DNA of 64,000 nt. Origin: Ferrimonas aestuarii (GTDB taxonomy: Bacteria; Pseudomonadota; Gammaproteobacteria; Enterobacterales; Shewanellaceae). Within the stretch, counting starts at the first letter, position 1; each line of letters starts with the position of its first letter. Below, piece after piece: positions 10,271 through 18,633 of the stretch. Location: the NCBI RefSeq assembly GCF_005116665.1, contig NZ_SWCJ01000002.1:310001-374000 (forward strand). The letters are read 5' to 3'. The position numbers and the translations under genes are program-made. The notes beneath the pieces are model-generated. The model saw only the letters and a list, made by a program, of their open reading frames with translations. It did not search any database and was not told the DNA's origin.

Positions 10271-10639
10271 TTATTCAGGATTGCTTTTTATGATTTGTCG
10301 AAAGGACGTTGGCGTCTGCCCAATGCATTTTTTGAAGATCGAAGAGAAGGTTGTAACGCTTTGATATCCAACCTCAAAACAAACATCGGTCACCGGCATT
10401 CCTTTGGTCAACAGCGCCTTGGCCTTGCGCATACGCAGATCGCGAAGATAAGTACGAGGAGTCACACCATAAATGCGCTGGAACATGCGAACGTAATGAA
10501 ACTTGGACATGAAGGCGGATTTAGCCAGATCGGTTAACTGCAATTGCGACCCATATTCTTGAAGCATTAACGCCCTTGAACGGCGAACCTGAGCATAGTG
10601 TTCAGGGCGAAGCGGCAAAGCGTCATACAAACGCTCCAT
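10271..10639 (-). CDS. Short AraC-family transcriptional regulator
   Basis: About 122 residues consisting almost only of the two helix-turn-helix AraC DNA-binding domain. The first helix pair lies near LTDLAKSAFMSKFHYVR and the second near VTDVCFEVGYQSVTTFSS, followed by FKKCIGQTPTSFR. I place the start at the ATG at 10639, where the sequence becomes MERLYDALPLRPEHY as in other small VOC-linked regulators; the reading frame stays open to a TTG at 10723. There is no ligand-binding domain, so sensing must be indirect. The VOC gene follows directly. Confidence 0.85.
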   Translation of the reverse strand: MERLYDALPLRPEHYAQVRRSRALMLQEYGSQLQLTDLAKSAFMSKFHYVRMFQRIYGVTPRTYLRDLRMRKAKALLTKGMPVTDVCFEVGYQSVTTFSSIFKKCIGQTPTSFRQIIKSNPE

Positions 10640-10758
10640 CTCCACTTGATAAAAGCTCTTAGGGGACGAGGACAACGCAATAAACCTCGGACAAAATTCG
10701 ATAAGGCAATGGTAACACAGCAAAGCGTGCCATTATTTCTGAGAGCAACCATACTCAC

Positions 10759-11814
10759 TTAGAGTGATGTTACCCTTTCTCCCCGAAACTCAAAGGGCGT
10801 GACCCCACACCATCGCTTAAATGCGCGGCAAAAATTACCGCTGTTGGCAAAGCCAAGCCGATAACTTATCTCCCCTAAACTCAGTCGATTTTGTCGCAAC
10901 ATCTCCTTCGCGCTAAAAGCGCGAACTTCGTTAAGCAGTTCCGTGTAACTGGTGCCCGCTTGCTGCAGTTGTCGTTGCAGTTGTCGAACGCTTAGTCCAA
11001 GTGTCAATGCCAACTGATACTGATCCAGATTGGCCTGTTGGATTTGGGATACCATGCCCGCCCTGACCCTTGAAACCACGCTAGTGACCCCTTGCTTTAC
11101 TAGATACTCCTGAGCAACCTCAGCATTCCACTGTGCAAGAGCGGGGTTTGATCCGGGAAGCGGCATTATCAACTGCGAACGAGAAAACGCCATCACAGCC
11201 CTTCTATCACCAGGTTGAATCGGGCAACCAAATAACTGCAGGTAGCCTGCTCCTGATGCCATCTGCGCATCGGGCAGTCTCAGCTCACAAGGGGAGAACT
11301 GAACGCCGGCACAGAGGCGCAAAATGTGAAGCACCATAATAACGTAGAGCATCAATTGCGTATTTCGCACGGGGCAGCGGTCGTATCCAGGGGTATCGAT
11401 GACCAGATAACCAAAGTCACTGTCTTGTTCAAAGCGCACGACAGTAAGGTCATCCACCACCTTTTGAAATTGCACCAAGTATTGAATGGACCTCTTTGGC
11501 GTGGGCGCGGCAAACATGGCATATCCCACCCCATGTAGGCTGGTTAAATGCAGCAAATTACCCATCTTGCTAATGGCCTCGTAGATTGCGGGGTTATCAC
11601 AGATAAAATGGATAATTCGGCGCCACTTCCGATAGCTGGTTCTCGATTCAGGAAGTTGATAATCGTCGGCATTAAGGGTGAAACGAGCCACCAACTGATC
11701 TCGATTCCAGCCCAGATCCGCCAGCAACGCAAGTATGGCTTTGGTGCAGCTGCCAATGACACTGCCAGCCTCTGCCTCGCCGCTGTATTCTTGGTTTTCA
11801 TAAGCCGGATCCAT
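10759..11814 (-). CDS. AraC-family regulator with arabinose-binding-type N-domain
   Basis: Transcription factor with an N-terminal ligand domain of the Arabinose_bd type (about residues 15-210) and a C-terminal AraC domain ending NSGNFCRAFKRWCGVTPFEFR. The frame is open to 11994, but the terminator of the acyl-CoA ligase (11981-12003) and a palindromic operator (11928-11941) lie inside that extension, so I prefer the ATG at 11814, giving about 351 residues, normal for the family; the ATG at 11886 is an alternative. Regulators of this type often control lipid or amino acid catabolism. It is a paralogue in architecture of the regulator at 21911. Confidence 0.85.
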   Translation of the reverse strand: MDPAYENQEYSGEAEAGSVIGSCTKAILALLADLGWNRDQLVARFTLNADDYQLPESRTSYRKWRRIIHFICDNPAIYEAISKMGNLLHLTSLHGVGYAMFAAPTPKRSIQYLVQFQKVVDDLTVVRFEQDSDFGYLVIDTPGYDRCPVRNTQLMLYVIMVLHILRLCAGVQFSPCELRLPDAQMASGAGYLQLFGCPIQPGDRRAVMAFSRSQLIMPLPGSNPALAQWNAEVAQEYLVKQGVTSVVSRVRAGMVSQIQQANLDQYQLALTLGLSVRQLQRQLQQAGTSYTELLNEVRAFSAKEMLRQNRLSLGEISYRLGFANSGNFCRAFKRWCGVTPFEFRGERVTSL

Positions 11815-11927
11815 TCGCGCTAAGCATCCTTCAATATTAGGCGCGTAGTGCCGCTGCAATCCGGAATCGATATTTCGCTGTGCCATCCATGACCAAAGGC
11901 TGTGAATACGATAACTGGAAGCTACCA

Positions 11928-11941
11928 AGCGAGCGCTTGTT
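11928..11941. promoter_or_regulatory. Candidate TetR-type operator, copy 1 (one mismatch)
   Basis: AGCGAGCGCTTGTT matches the palindrome AnCAAGnnCTTGnT at all fixed positions but one. It sits between the upstream terminator and the AraC start at 11814. Two perfect copies lie at 20500 and 21886. Confidence 0.5.
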
Positions 11942-11980
11942 TTACAAACCACATAGGAATGAAAAGCGCTATTTATCAAA

Positions 11981-12003
11981 GAAAAAGGCCGCATAATGCG
12001 GCC
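11981..12003 (-). terminator. Intrinsic terminator after the acyl-CoA ligase
   Basis: On the minus strand GGCCGCAT-ATGCGGCC forms a stem followed by TTTTTC. It closes the five-gene operon that starts at 20445. Confidence 0.88.
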
Positions 12004-12019
12004 TGAGACACTGCTCCGA

Positions 12020-13579
12020 TCAGTTAACCCTTCGAGAGTGCCCCTCCCAGTAAGGCGCCCTGAGATCGGCTTTTCTCAATTTTCCCGCACCGGTAATCGG
12101 AAACGGCTCGTGGCGCACTTCCACCGAACGGGGACATTTATAACCCGCTATCAATTCATGGCAGTGGGCGATCAACTGCTCTTGGGTCAAGCTCTTGCCC
12201 TCTTGTAAGCGCACGATGGCATGAACCTGTTCCCCCCAGGTGTCACTGGGGATGCCGATCACCACCACTTCGCTGACCGCCTCATGTTGAGAGACGGCAC
12301 TTTCCACTTCGGCGGAATAGACGTTTTCGCCACCAGAGACGATCATGTCTTTAACCCGGTCTACCAAGAACAGAAAACCGTCCTCATCCAAGTAGCCCGC
12401 ATCGCCGGTGTGGATCCAACCGTTAACCATCACTGAGGCCGACTCTTCCGGTTTGTTCCAATACCCCATCATGGCGTTTCCACCACGAACTCGAACCTCG
12501 CCAACCTGCCCCACGGGGCACGCGTTACCAACGGGATCCATCACCTCCACTTCAACACAGTAACCCGCGCGCCCCGCCGAGCGTATCTTGGACTTAGGCC
12601 CGCTAAGCTGATGAAACTCTGAAGGCAAAATGGTAGCAATTGGCGCTAACTCGGTTTGACCGTAGGCCTGAATGAACTTAACGTGACTCATCTGCTCCAT
12701 CGCTTGGCGTAGCGTGCCCTCTGGCATCGGTGAAGCACCGTAGATGATGCGCTGCAAACTGGAGATGTCTGCATCCGTTAGCACCCCACTTCCCAGCAAC
12801 ATGTTGATCATCGTTGGCACAAGCAGCGTGTGGGTTACCTGATGCTCAGCAATCACCTCCACCAGAGACTGGCAGGCAAAGGAGGGAATAAATACCTGAG
12901 TGGCGCCGATGATGGTACTGGAGTAGGACGCGGCAATATCTGCAGCGTGGAACATGGGTGCAGCATGCAGATAACGGGTGTGCTCCCCTTCGTATTCAAG
13001 GCCTAGTGCCGCGGAGATACTTGAGGTCCACAAATTGGAATGGGACAGCATCACCCCTTTGGGAAAACCGGTTGTTCCTCCGGTATAGTAGATACCCGCA
13101 AGCTCCGAGCCCCCGTTACAAAGATCGTCTATCCCTTCGGCTTGTGCTAAGCCGCGCTCAGAGCAGATCATCCCCGGCGGTGTTGCTTTATCGCCAACGT
13201 AGATGACGTTTTTGACCACCTCAGACTGCTGCATGATCGCCGCTGCCGCTTGAGCGAAGGTATCGTCAACAACCAAGGTGGTGGCACCGGAATCCTCAAG
13301 GGAGTAGAGGTTCTCTTTCACCGACCAACGGATATTAAGGGGCACCATCACCGCCCCCGCCCAAGGCACCGCAAAAAAGTACTCGTAGTAGCGGTCACTG
13401 TTGAGAGACAACACGGCAACACGGTCCCCTTTCTTTACCCCATTGGCTTGCAGCAGCCCAGCAATCTTAGCGATGCGACTGCGCAGTTGATTCCAGCTCT
13501 GTTGACGGTCGCCGCAGATGGTGGCGATCTTCTCCCCCTGAACCTGAGCATTGCGTTTGATCATTTGAGTGAGTTGCAT
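12020..13579 (-). CDS. Long-chain-fatty-acid--CoA ligase family enzyme
   Basis: Class I adenylate-forming enzyme that would activate a carboxylic acid to its acyl-CoA with ATP. Visible motifs are the phosphate loop YYTGGTTGFPKGVM (near residue 170), the HTGDAGYLDEDGF and RVKDMIVSGGENVY segments, and the C-terminal PITGAGKLRKADLR with the catalytic lysine. The start at 13579 has AAGGA about 8 bases upstream and gives 519 residues. It is the last gene of the DUF1302-DUF1329-YCF48-MMPL operon, so the acid it activates is probably the substrate or product of that transport set. Chain length cannot be told from sequence. Confidence 0.9.
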   Translation of the reverse strand: MQLTQMIKRNAQVQGEKIATICGDRQQSWNQLRSRIAKIAGLLQANGVKKGDRVAVLSLNSDRYYEYFFAVPWAGAVMVPLNIRWSVKENLYSLEDSGATTLVVDDTFAQAAAAIMQQSEVVKNVIYVGDKATPPGMICSERGLAQAEGIDDLCNGGSELAGIYYTGGTTGFPKGVMLSHSNLWTSSISAALGLEYEGEHTRYLHAAPMFHAADIAASYSSTIIGATQVFIPSFACQSLVEVIAEHQVTHTLLVPTMINMLLGSGVLTDADISSLQRIIYGASPMPEGTLRQAMEQMSHVKFIQAYGQTELAPIATILPSEFHQLSGPKSKIRSAGRAGYCVEVEVMDPVGNACPVGQVGEVRVRGGNAMMGYWNKPEESASVMVNGWIHTGDAGYLDEDGFLFLVDRVKDMIVSGGENVYSAEVESAVSQHEAVSEVVVIGIPSDTWGEQVHAIVRLQEGKSLTQEQLIAHCHELIAGYKCPRSVEVRHEPFPITGAGKLRKADLRAPYWEGHSRRVN

Positions 13580-13655
13580 AATACGTCCTTTTATCATCAC
13601 TTGAGCCAGATGACGCCTCCCTGAGCGTCACCCCTATTATTAACCATCCGGCGAA

Positions 13656-16016
13656 TTAAGCTGGATTCGATTGCGTGGCTAACCGAGCCTCTTGTCCCAG
13701 ATTTCGATTCAGTAACCAGGTCAGCGCCGGCAAAAACACTAAGGCACCAACCATGTTCCAAAGGAACATAAAGGTCAGAAGCACCCCCATATCCGCTTGG
13801 AACTTGATGGGTGACAGCACCCAGGTGCCAACGCCAATGGCCAAGGTGATGCCGGTGAAGGCCACCGCCTTACCTGTGGTCTTTAACGCGGAAAAATAGG
13901 CGTCACTGAGTGCCATTCCCTGCTTCATGCAGGCGGTCAATTTGGCGTAAATATAGATGCCATAATCCACTCCGATGCCAACCCCCAAGGCGATCACCGG
14001 AAGCGTCGCCACCTTAATGCCGATCCCAACCCAGGCCATTAACGCCTGACACAGCAGAGACGTTAGCGCCAAGGGCAGAATGATGCACACGACGGTACGT
14101 AACGACCGAAAAGTGATGAAACAGAGAAGACTCACCACACCATAAACCCAGGCCAACATCTGATACTGCGCTTTTTCAATGACGATGTTGGTTGCCGCCT
14201 CAATGCCAGCGTTACCAGCAGCTAACTCAAACGCCACTCGTTCGTTGTTGTTGTCAGCGGCAAACTGCTGCGCCGCATCCACCACTCGCGTCAACGTCTG
14301 CGCTTTATGATCATCAAGGTAGACAATGACCGGCACCAAGGAGCAGGCACCGTTGATCATGCCCGGTGGCACCGCCTTGGAGCTGGTGGCTTGATTGAGT
14401 ACATACTGATTTCGGCTTAACGCCATCCACTTTAATGACCCTTCATTCAGCGCCGAAATGGAATACTTTGCGATCTTCGAGATGGAGATGACCGACTGCA
14501 CCCCAGGGACGTTTTCCATATGCCATTGAAATCGATCAATGAGGTTTAAGGTCTCATAGCTGACGCAGTAATCGTCCGCGGTTTCCACCATCACCACAAA
14601 ACGGTCGGTGCTGGCAGAATAGTTGGCCACCATAAAGGCGTTGTCTTGGTTATAGCGAGAGTCAGCCCTGAGTTCAGGAGCACCGGCGTCCAGATCGCCC
14701 ATGATAAGCCCCTGTTTACCAACCCATGCGACCGCAAATAACAGCACCATGATCCCAAGGGATACCAGCGCCATGGGCCTACGACTAAACTGAGCGATAC
14801 CACGCCAAAACGATTGCGAGCTCTCCTCCTGACGCTGCAGACGGTCGACGGCGCGATGAGACACGCCAAGGTAAGAGATCAGCAGCGGCAACAGTACCAG
14901 ATTGGTAAGAATGATCGCTGCCACCCCAATACTGGCCGCAACCGCCAAATCTTGAATCACCTGGATATCAATCACCATCAGAGTAATAAAGCCGATGCCA
15001 TCGCTAACCAAGGCGGTGAGTCCCGCGACATAAAGGGACACAAACGCCGCTTTGGCGGCATCAAAACGGTGCTTGCCTGACATCACTTCATGAACAATGG
15101 CGTTGACCAGTTGCACGCCGTGGCTGACGCCGATGGCGAACACCAAAAATGGCACCAGCATGGAATAGGGATCGAGGCCATAACCGAGCAAATTTAATAT
15201 GCCCAACTGCCAGATCACGGCAACAAGAGAACACAACAACGCCACCACTGAGCTCTTAATGCAGCGACAATACAAGTAAAGCAGCACTAGGGTTATGATC
15301 ACGGCGGCCGCAAAGAACATCGCTACCTGCCCTGCCCCATTGATCAGCTCACCAACCACAATGGCAAAACCGGTAACGTGAATCTTGATGGTCGGGCTTT
15401 GGTATTTGTCGCGAATCAGCTGTTCAACCTTACTGGAGAACTGCTGATAATTAAGCTTCTCGCCGGTATTGGGATCCACATCAGACAAAGGGGCATAGAT
15501 AATGGCTGACTTGAAGTTGTTGGCTACCAAGGCACCAACCTGGCCACTTTTCAACACGTTTTGCTTTAACCTGTCCAAACTGGCTTGGCTTCCATCGTAG
15601 CCGTCAGGGATAACGGTGCCACCGGCCAGCCCTTGCTCAGTGACCTCGTTCCAACGCACATTCGGCGTCCAAATTGATTTAAGGCCACTGCGGTCAACGC
15701 CAGGTAGGAAAAATACATCGTCATTGACCTGCTGCAGCACCCCCATAAATTCGGCGCTAAAAATGTCCTCTTCGGTGGTTTCCACCGCCACACGAATGGC
15801 ATTGCCTAATCCGGAAAGATCGTCTCGATGCTGCAAAAACTTCGCAATGTAGGGATGAGATGTCGGCACCATCTTATCGAAGCTGGCATCCGGTACCACT
15901 TGAGTCATCCGGTGACCTAAAAACAACGTTAATAGGGCAAAAAGCATCAATAAAAGAGGTCTAGCACTAAAAATCCAGCGAGCCAACATCGGCTCAGTCG
16001 TCACAGTTGAATTCAT
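13656..16016 (-). CDS. MMPL-family RND transporter
   Basis: A 786-residue inner-membrane RND protein with two repeats, each a single membrane helix, a large periplasmic loop and a five-helix SSD/MMPL bundle (helix 1 near 15-33, bundle 1 about 215-400, helix near 415, bundle 2 about 625-770). The paired GxxxD-type helices LALGVGIGVDYGIY and FAIGVSHGV are visible. MMPL proteins move lipids or hydrophobic compounds using proton flow. The start overlaps the YCF48 stop by 4 bases and has a GAGGAG site. Partners DUF1302, DUF1329 and YCF48 recur with such pumps in proteobacteria. Confidence 0.92.
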   Translation of the reverse strand: MNSTVTTEPMLARWIFSARPLLLMLFALLTLFLGHRMTQVVPDASFDKMVPTSHPYIAKFLQHRDDLSGLGNAIRVAVETTEEDIFSAEFMGVLQQVNDDVFFLPGVDRSGLKSIWTPNVRWNEVTEQGLAGGTVIPDGYDGSQASLDRLKQNVLKSGQVGALVANNFKSAIIYAPLSDVDPNTGEKLNYQQFSSKVEQLIRDKYQSPTIKIHVTGFAIVVGELINGAGQVAMFFAAAVIITLVLLYLYCRCIKSSVVALLCSLVAVIWQLGILNLLGYGLDPYSMLVPFLVFAIGVSHGVQLVNAIVHEVMSGKHRFDAAKAAFVSLYVAGLTALVSDGIGFITLMVIDIQVIQDLAVAASIGVAAIILTNLVLLPLLISYLGVSHRAVDRLQRQEESSQSFWRGIAQFSRRPMALVSLGIMVLLFAVAWVGKQGLIMGDLDAGAPELRADSRYNQDNAFMVANYSASTDRFVVMVETADDYCVSYETLNLIDRFQWHMENVPGVQSVISISKIAKYSISALNEGSLKWMALSRNQYVLNQATSSKAVPPGMINGACSLVPVIVYLDDHKAQTLTRVVDAAQQFAADNNNERVAFELAAGNAGIEAATNIVIEKAQYQMLAWVYGVVSLLCFITFRSLRTVVCIILPLALTSLLCQALMAWVGIGIKVATLPVIALGVGIGVDYGIYIYAKLTACMKQGMALSDAYFSALKTTGKAVAFTGITLAIGVGTWVLSPIKFQADMGVLLTFMFLWNMVGALVFLPALTWLLNRNLGQEARLATQSNPA

Positions 16017-17173
16017 CGCTGCACTCCTCGGCTGTGGTGATCACTGGCCATCCACAACATGGAGGCTGGGTGTGGTGACAAGCGCTGAGCGCCGCCAACG
16101 CCAACAGCAACCGCCTCGTTGTCATTGAGGTAACTCACTGCGGAATAGGGTTTTCGATCCGCCTGTTGACTCAATCGATAGTGTTGCCCACCATCGGAGC
16201 TGGTTAACACCACCCCTTCGGAGCCAACAACCATGATCTCTTCGCCTTTATTCACGATGGCGGCCAAGGTTGACTGAGTTTGGGTCGCTCGCTGCAGCCA
16301 GCTCACGCCCTGATCGCTGGAGAAAAAAAGGTGACCTCGCAGCCCGACTACAGTCACTCCCCTTTCGGTGGCGAGCACATCAAACAGAGAACCCTCATAA
16401 GGAAACTGAAGCCGCTTCCAACTTTTCCCACGATCCTGTGAGCGAAATACCGAGCCTGCCTCCCCGACCAGATACAAAGTGCCGTTGGGCGCTTGGGTCA
16501 TGGCGTTGAGATGAAATCCATCGGGGTTATCCAGTCGATGCAATATCGGCAGCCACTGCTTGCCGCCATCGCCAGTCTGCAGCAGCAGCCCATAAGCCCC
16601 CATGGCAAATCCCAGCTTTTCATCAATAAAGTGGATGTTAAGTAATGGCTTAGTTGGGCCATCCTCCTGTCCCACCAACGCGTCATCCAGAGCAAATTCA
16701 GCATTTTCGATTTGCCACTGAAGCTGCTCTGACTCCTCTGCCCCTTCTGAAACGCCTCGCAGTTCACTCAAGCGCTGCTCAGCCGACGCCACCAACATCT
16801 GATTCAGGGCTATGCCGTCGAGCTGCTTATGCCAACGCGTGCCGCCATCCTGACTGTGTAGAATCACGCCATCATGGCCAACCGCCCAGCCCTCAGTCTC
16901 AGAGATGAAATCCACCGCCGTCAGATTGACGGCCACTGGCACGGCTCCTTGTTGCCAATGGTTGCCGTTGTCTTCGCTATAAAGAATGTGGCCGCGCTCG
17001 CCAACGGTCACGATGCGGTTGCCGGCGCGGTCGATGTCCAGCATCAACGAGTTCGCAGCGCGCCCCGATATGGTGGCGCTTAGCTCTAGGTTATCTGGCA
17101 CCCCTTCTGCAAGCACTGCATTTGAAAGCAGCAGTGCTGCCACGGCTCCTCCCACATGCACTCGGTTATTCAT
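16013..17173 (-). CDS. YCF48-related beta-propeller protein (periplasmic)
   Basis: A 386-residue secreted protein with a signal peptide (MNNRVHVGGAVAALLLSNAVLAEG) and repeated propeller strands of the photosystem II assembly factor YCF48/BNR type: EGWAVGHDGVILHSQDGG, GFAMGAYGLLLQTGDGG and TLYLVGEAGSVFRSQDRG. A start at 17173 has GAGGA 8 bases upstream; the frame runs on to a TTG at 17203 with no support. Likely role: periplasmic partner of the MMPL pump, by analogy with its constant neighbourhood, not proven. Its stop overlaps the pump start. Confidence 0.88.
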   Translation of the reverse strand: MNNRVHVGGAVAALLLSNAVLAEGVPDNLELSATISGRAANSLMLDIDRAGNRIVTVGERGHILYSEDNGNHWQQGAVPVAVNLTAVDFISETEGWAVGHDGVILHSQDGGTRWHKQLDGIALNQMLVASAEQRLSELRGVSEGAEESEQLQWQIENAEFALDDALVGQEDGPTKPLLNIHFIDEKLGFAMGAYGLLLQTGDGGKQWLPILHRLDNPDGFHLNAMTQAPNGTLYLVGEAGSVFRSQDRGKSWKRLQFPYEGSLFDVLATERGVTVVGLRGHLFFSSDQGVSWLQRATQTQSTLAAIVNKGEEIMVVGSEGVVLTSSDGGQHYRLSQQADRKPYSAVSYLNDNEAVAVGVGGAQRLSPHPASMLWMASDHHSRGVQR

Positions 17174-17195
17174 GGCAACGTCCTCTGTTTTTGTT

Positions 17196-17225
17196 TTATG
17201 CAAAAAGCCGGGCCCGAAGGCCCGG
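17196..17225 (-). terminator. Internal terminator/attenuator inside the lipid operon
   Basis: On the minus strand CCGGGCC-TTCG-GGCCCGG is followed by CTTTTTG. The perfect 7-bp GC stem with a UUCG loop lies between the DUF1329 stop and the YCF48 start, so part of the transcripts may end here. Confidence 0.85.
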
Positions 17226-17247
17226 AAAGGTGCTAATCGGGAAGAGA

Positions 17248-18618
17248 TTAGCGTTTGCCTTTGCGGCGCAGGGCTGAAGTGGTGAAATCTCGTCGACTGG
17301 CTAAAAAGTCAAAATCCAGTCCCACCTTCTCCTCGTTGGTTAGCCCCAATGCCATGTAACGGCCATTAGTCAGATCATGCAGTACTTCTGCGGCCATCCA
17401 GGGTACCGTGACGTTGTAGTACTGCAGCTCATGGGCCTCTTGCACGCGCCACAACTCTCCACGGGCATCGTAATGATCGATCACTGCCGCTTGCCAGCTG
17501 TCCTCATCCACATAGATGGTTCGTTTAGCGTACACGTGGCGCTCATCATCCTTGACCGTACCTTCAACCACCCATACTCGGTGTAGTTCATAACGCAGGT
17601 GTTCGGGGTTCAGATGCCCTGGCAATAAAATATCGTCATAACTCAACTCTTTGTTTGCCAGACGGAAGGCGTTATAGGGGATATAGAGCTCCTGTTTGCC
17701 CTTAAGCTCCCAGTTGTACTTATCTGGCGCTCCGTTATACATATCGAGCTGATCGGAGGTACGCTGGCCATCGGCGGCGAATCCTGGCCCGTCATAAGCA
17801 ACCTGCGGCGCGCGGCGAACCCGTCGTTGACCGGCGTTGTAAACCCAGGCTCGCCGAGCTTCTTTCACCTGATCCATGGTTTCGTGGACCAGCAACACAT
17901 TGCCAGTCAAGCGAGAGGGCTCCAACACTTCTAAGGTGTAGTAAAACAACACGTTATCGTCTTTCTTGTCGTCCTTGGGCTCCTTCATGCTGGTTGGCCA
18001 TACGAAGCGGTCAATTGCCTTGATTGGGGTGTAGTCGCCATTGCGAAGCACCGGTGCTTGTACGGAGGTGCGCTCTACGGAGCCCCCCCGATAGCGGGTG
18101 ATGTGATTCCAGACGATCTCCACCGCATTATTAGGGATGGGAAACGGCACGTAATCCTTCACCCCAGCGATGCCATTGCCACCGGAAACCAACTGGGCTT
18201 TGGTGGCATTCTCTTTGGCGTAGTCATAGATAAACTGCGGCAGCGCCACGGTGCGGTGGGTCTGATACACTGGGAAGGATAAGGTGTCCGGATACTTTTT
18301 CAGTAACGCCACCTGCCCAGGGGTTAGCTTGTCCTGATACTGATCCACATTAGCGGCGCTGATGGTGAACAGAGGTTTTTCATCCGCAAAGGGATCCGTA
18401 AGTGCGGTTCCTCCCTGATAACTGGCCGGAACTTGGGTCAGTCCTCCGGTCCATGGGGGAATAGTACCATCGGCATTGCCGGCCATCTCAGCCCCGAGAG
18501 GGGTTAAACTCTTGCCTAGCTCAGCGGCCTTTTCCGGTGAAACCGCTGCGACAACCCCAAAGCTAAGCGTCGAAATCGCCAATAGAGAACTGGCTAACAG
18601 TGAGTAATGTTTGTTCAT
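17248..18618 (-). CDS. DUF1329 outer-membrane lipoprotein-sorting-like protein
   Basis: A 456-residue periplasmic protein with a signal peptide at residues 1-25 (MNKHYSLLASSLLAISTLSF then AVS) and a DUF1329 domain over the rest, a LolA/LolB-like half-barrel that may hold hydrophobic ligands. DUF1329 typically follows DUF1302, as here (15-base gap). The domain boundaries show a long WV.N.GQRRVRRAPQVAYDGPG stretch near residues 260-285, typical for the family. The likely role is carrying a lipid or hydrophobic acid across the periplasm; this is inference from fold and context. Confidence 0.9.
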   Translation of the reverse strand: MNKHYSLLASSLLAISTLSFGVVAAVSPEKAAELGKSLTPLGAEMAGNADGTIPPWTGGLTQVPASYQGGTALTDPFADEKPLFTISAANVDQYQDKLTPGQVALLKKYPDTLSFPVYQTHRTVALPQFIYDYAKENATKAQLVSGGNGIAGVKDYVPFPIPNNAVEIVWNHITRYRGGSVERTSVQAPVLRNGDYTPIKAIDRFVWPTSMKEPKDDKKDDNVLFYYTLEVLEPSRLTGNVLLVHETMDQVKEARRAWVYNAGQRRVRRAPQVAYDGPGFAADGQRTSDQLDMYNGAPDKYNWELKGKQELYIPYNAFRLANKELSYDDILLPGHLNPEHLRYELHRVWVVEGTVKDDERHVYAKRTIYVDEDSWQAAVIDHYDARGELWRVQEAHELQYYNVTVPWMAAEVLHDLTNGRYMALGLTNEEKVGLDFDFLASRRDFTTSALRRKGKR

Positions 18619-18633
18619 ATTCTTGTCCCTAAA

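Noticed and set aside
11815..11994. N-terminal extension of the AraC frame to 11994
   Set aside because: It contains the upstream gene's terminator and an operator-like palindrome, and normal family length is reached from the ATG at 11814.
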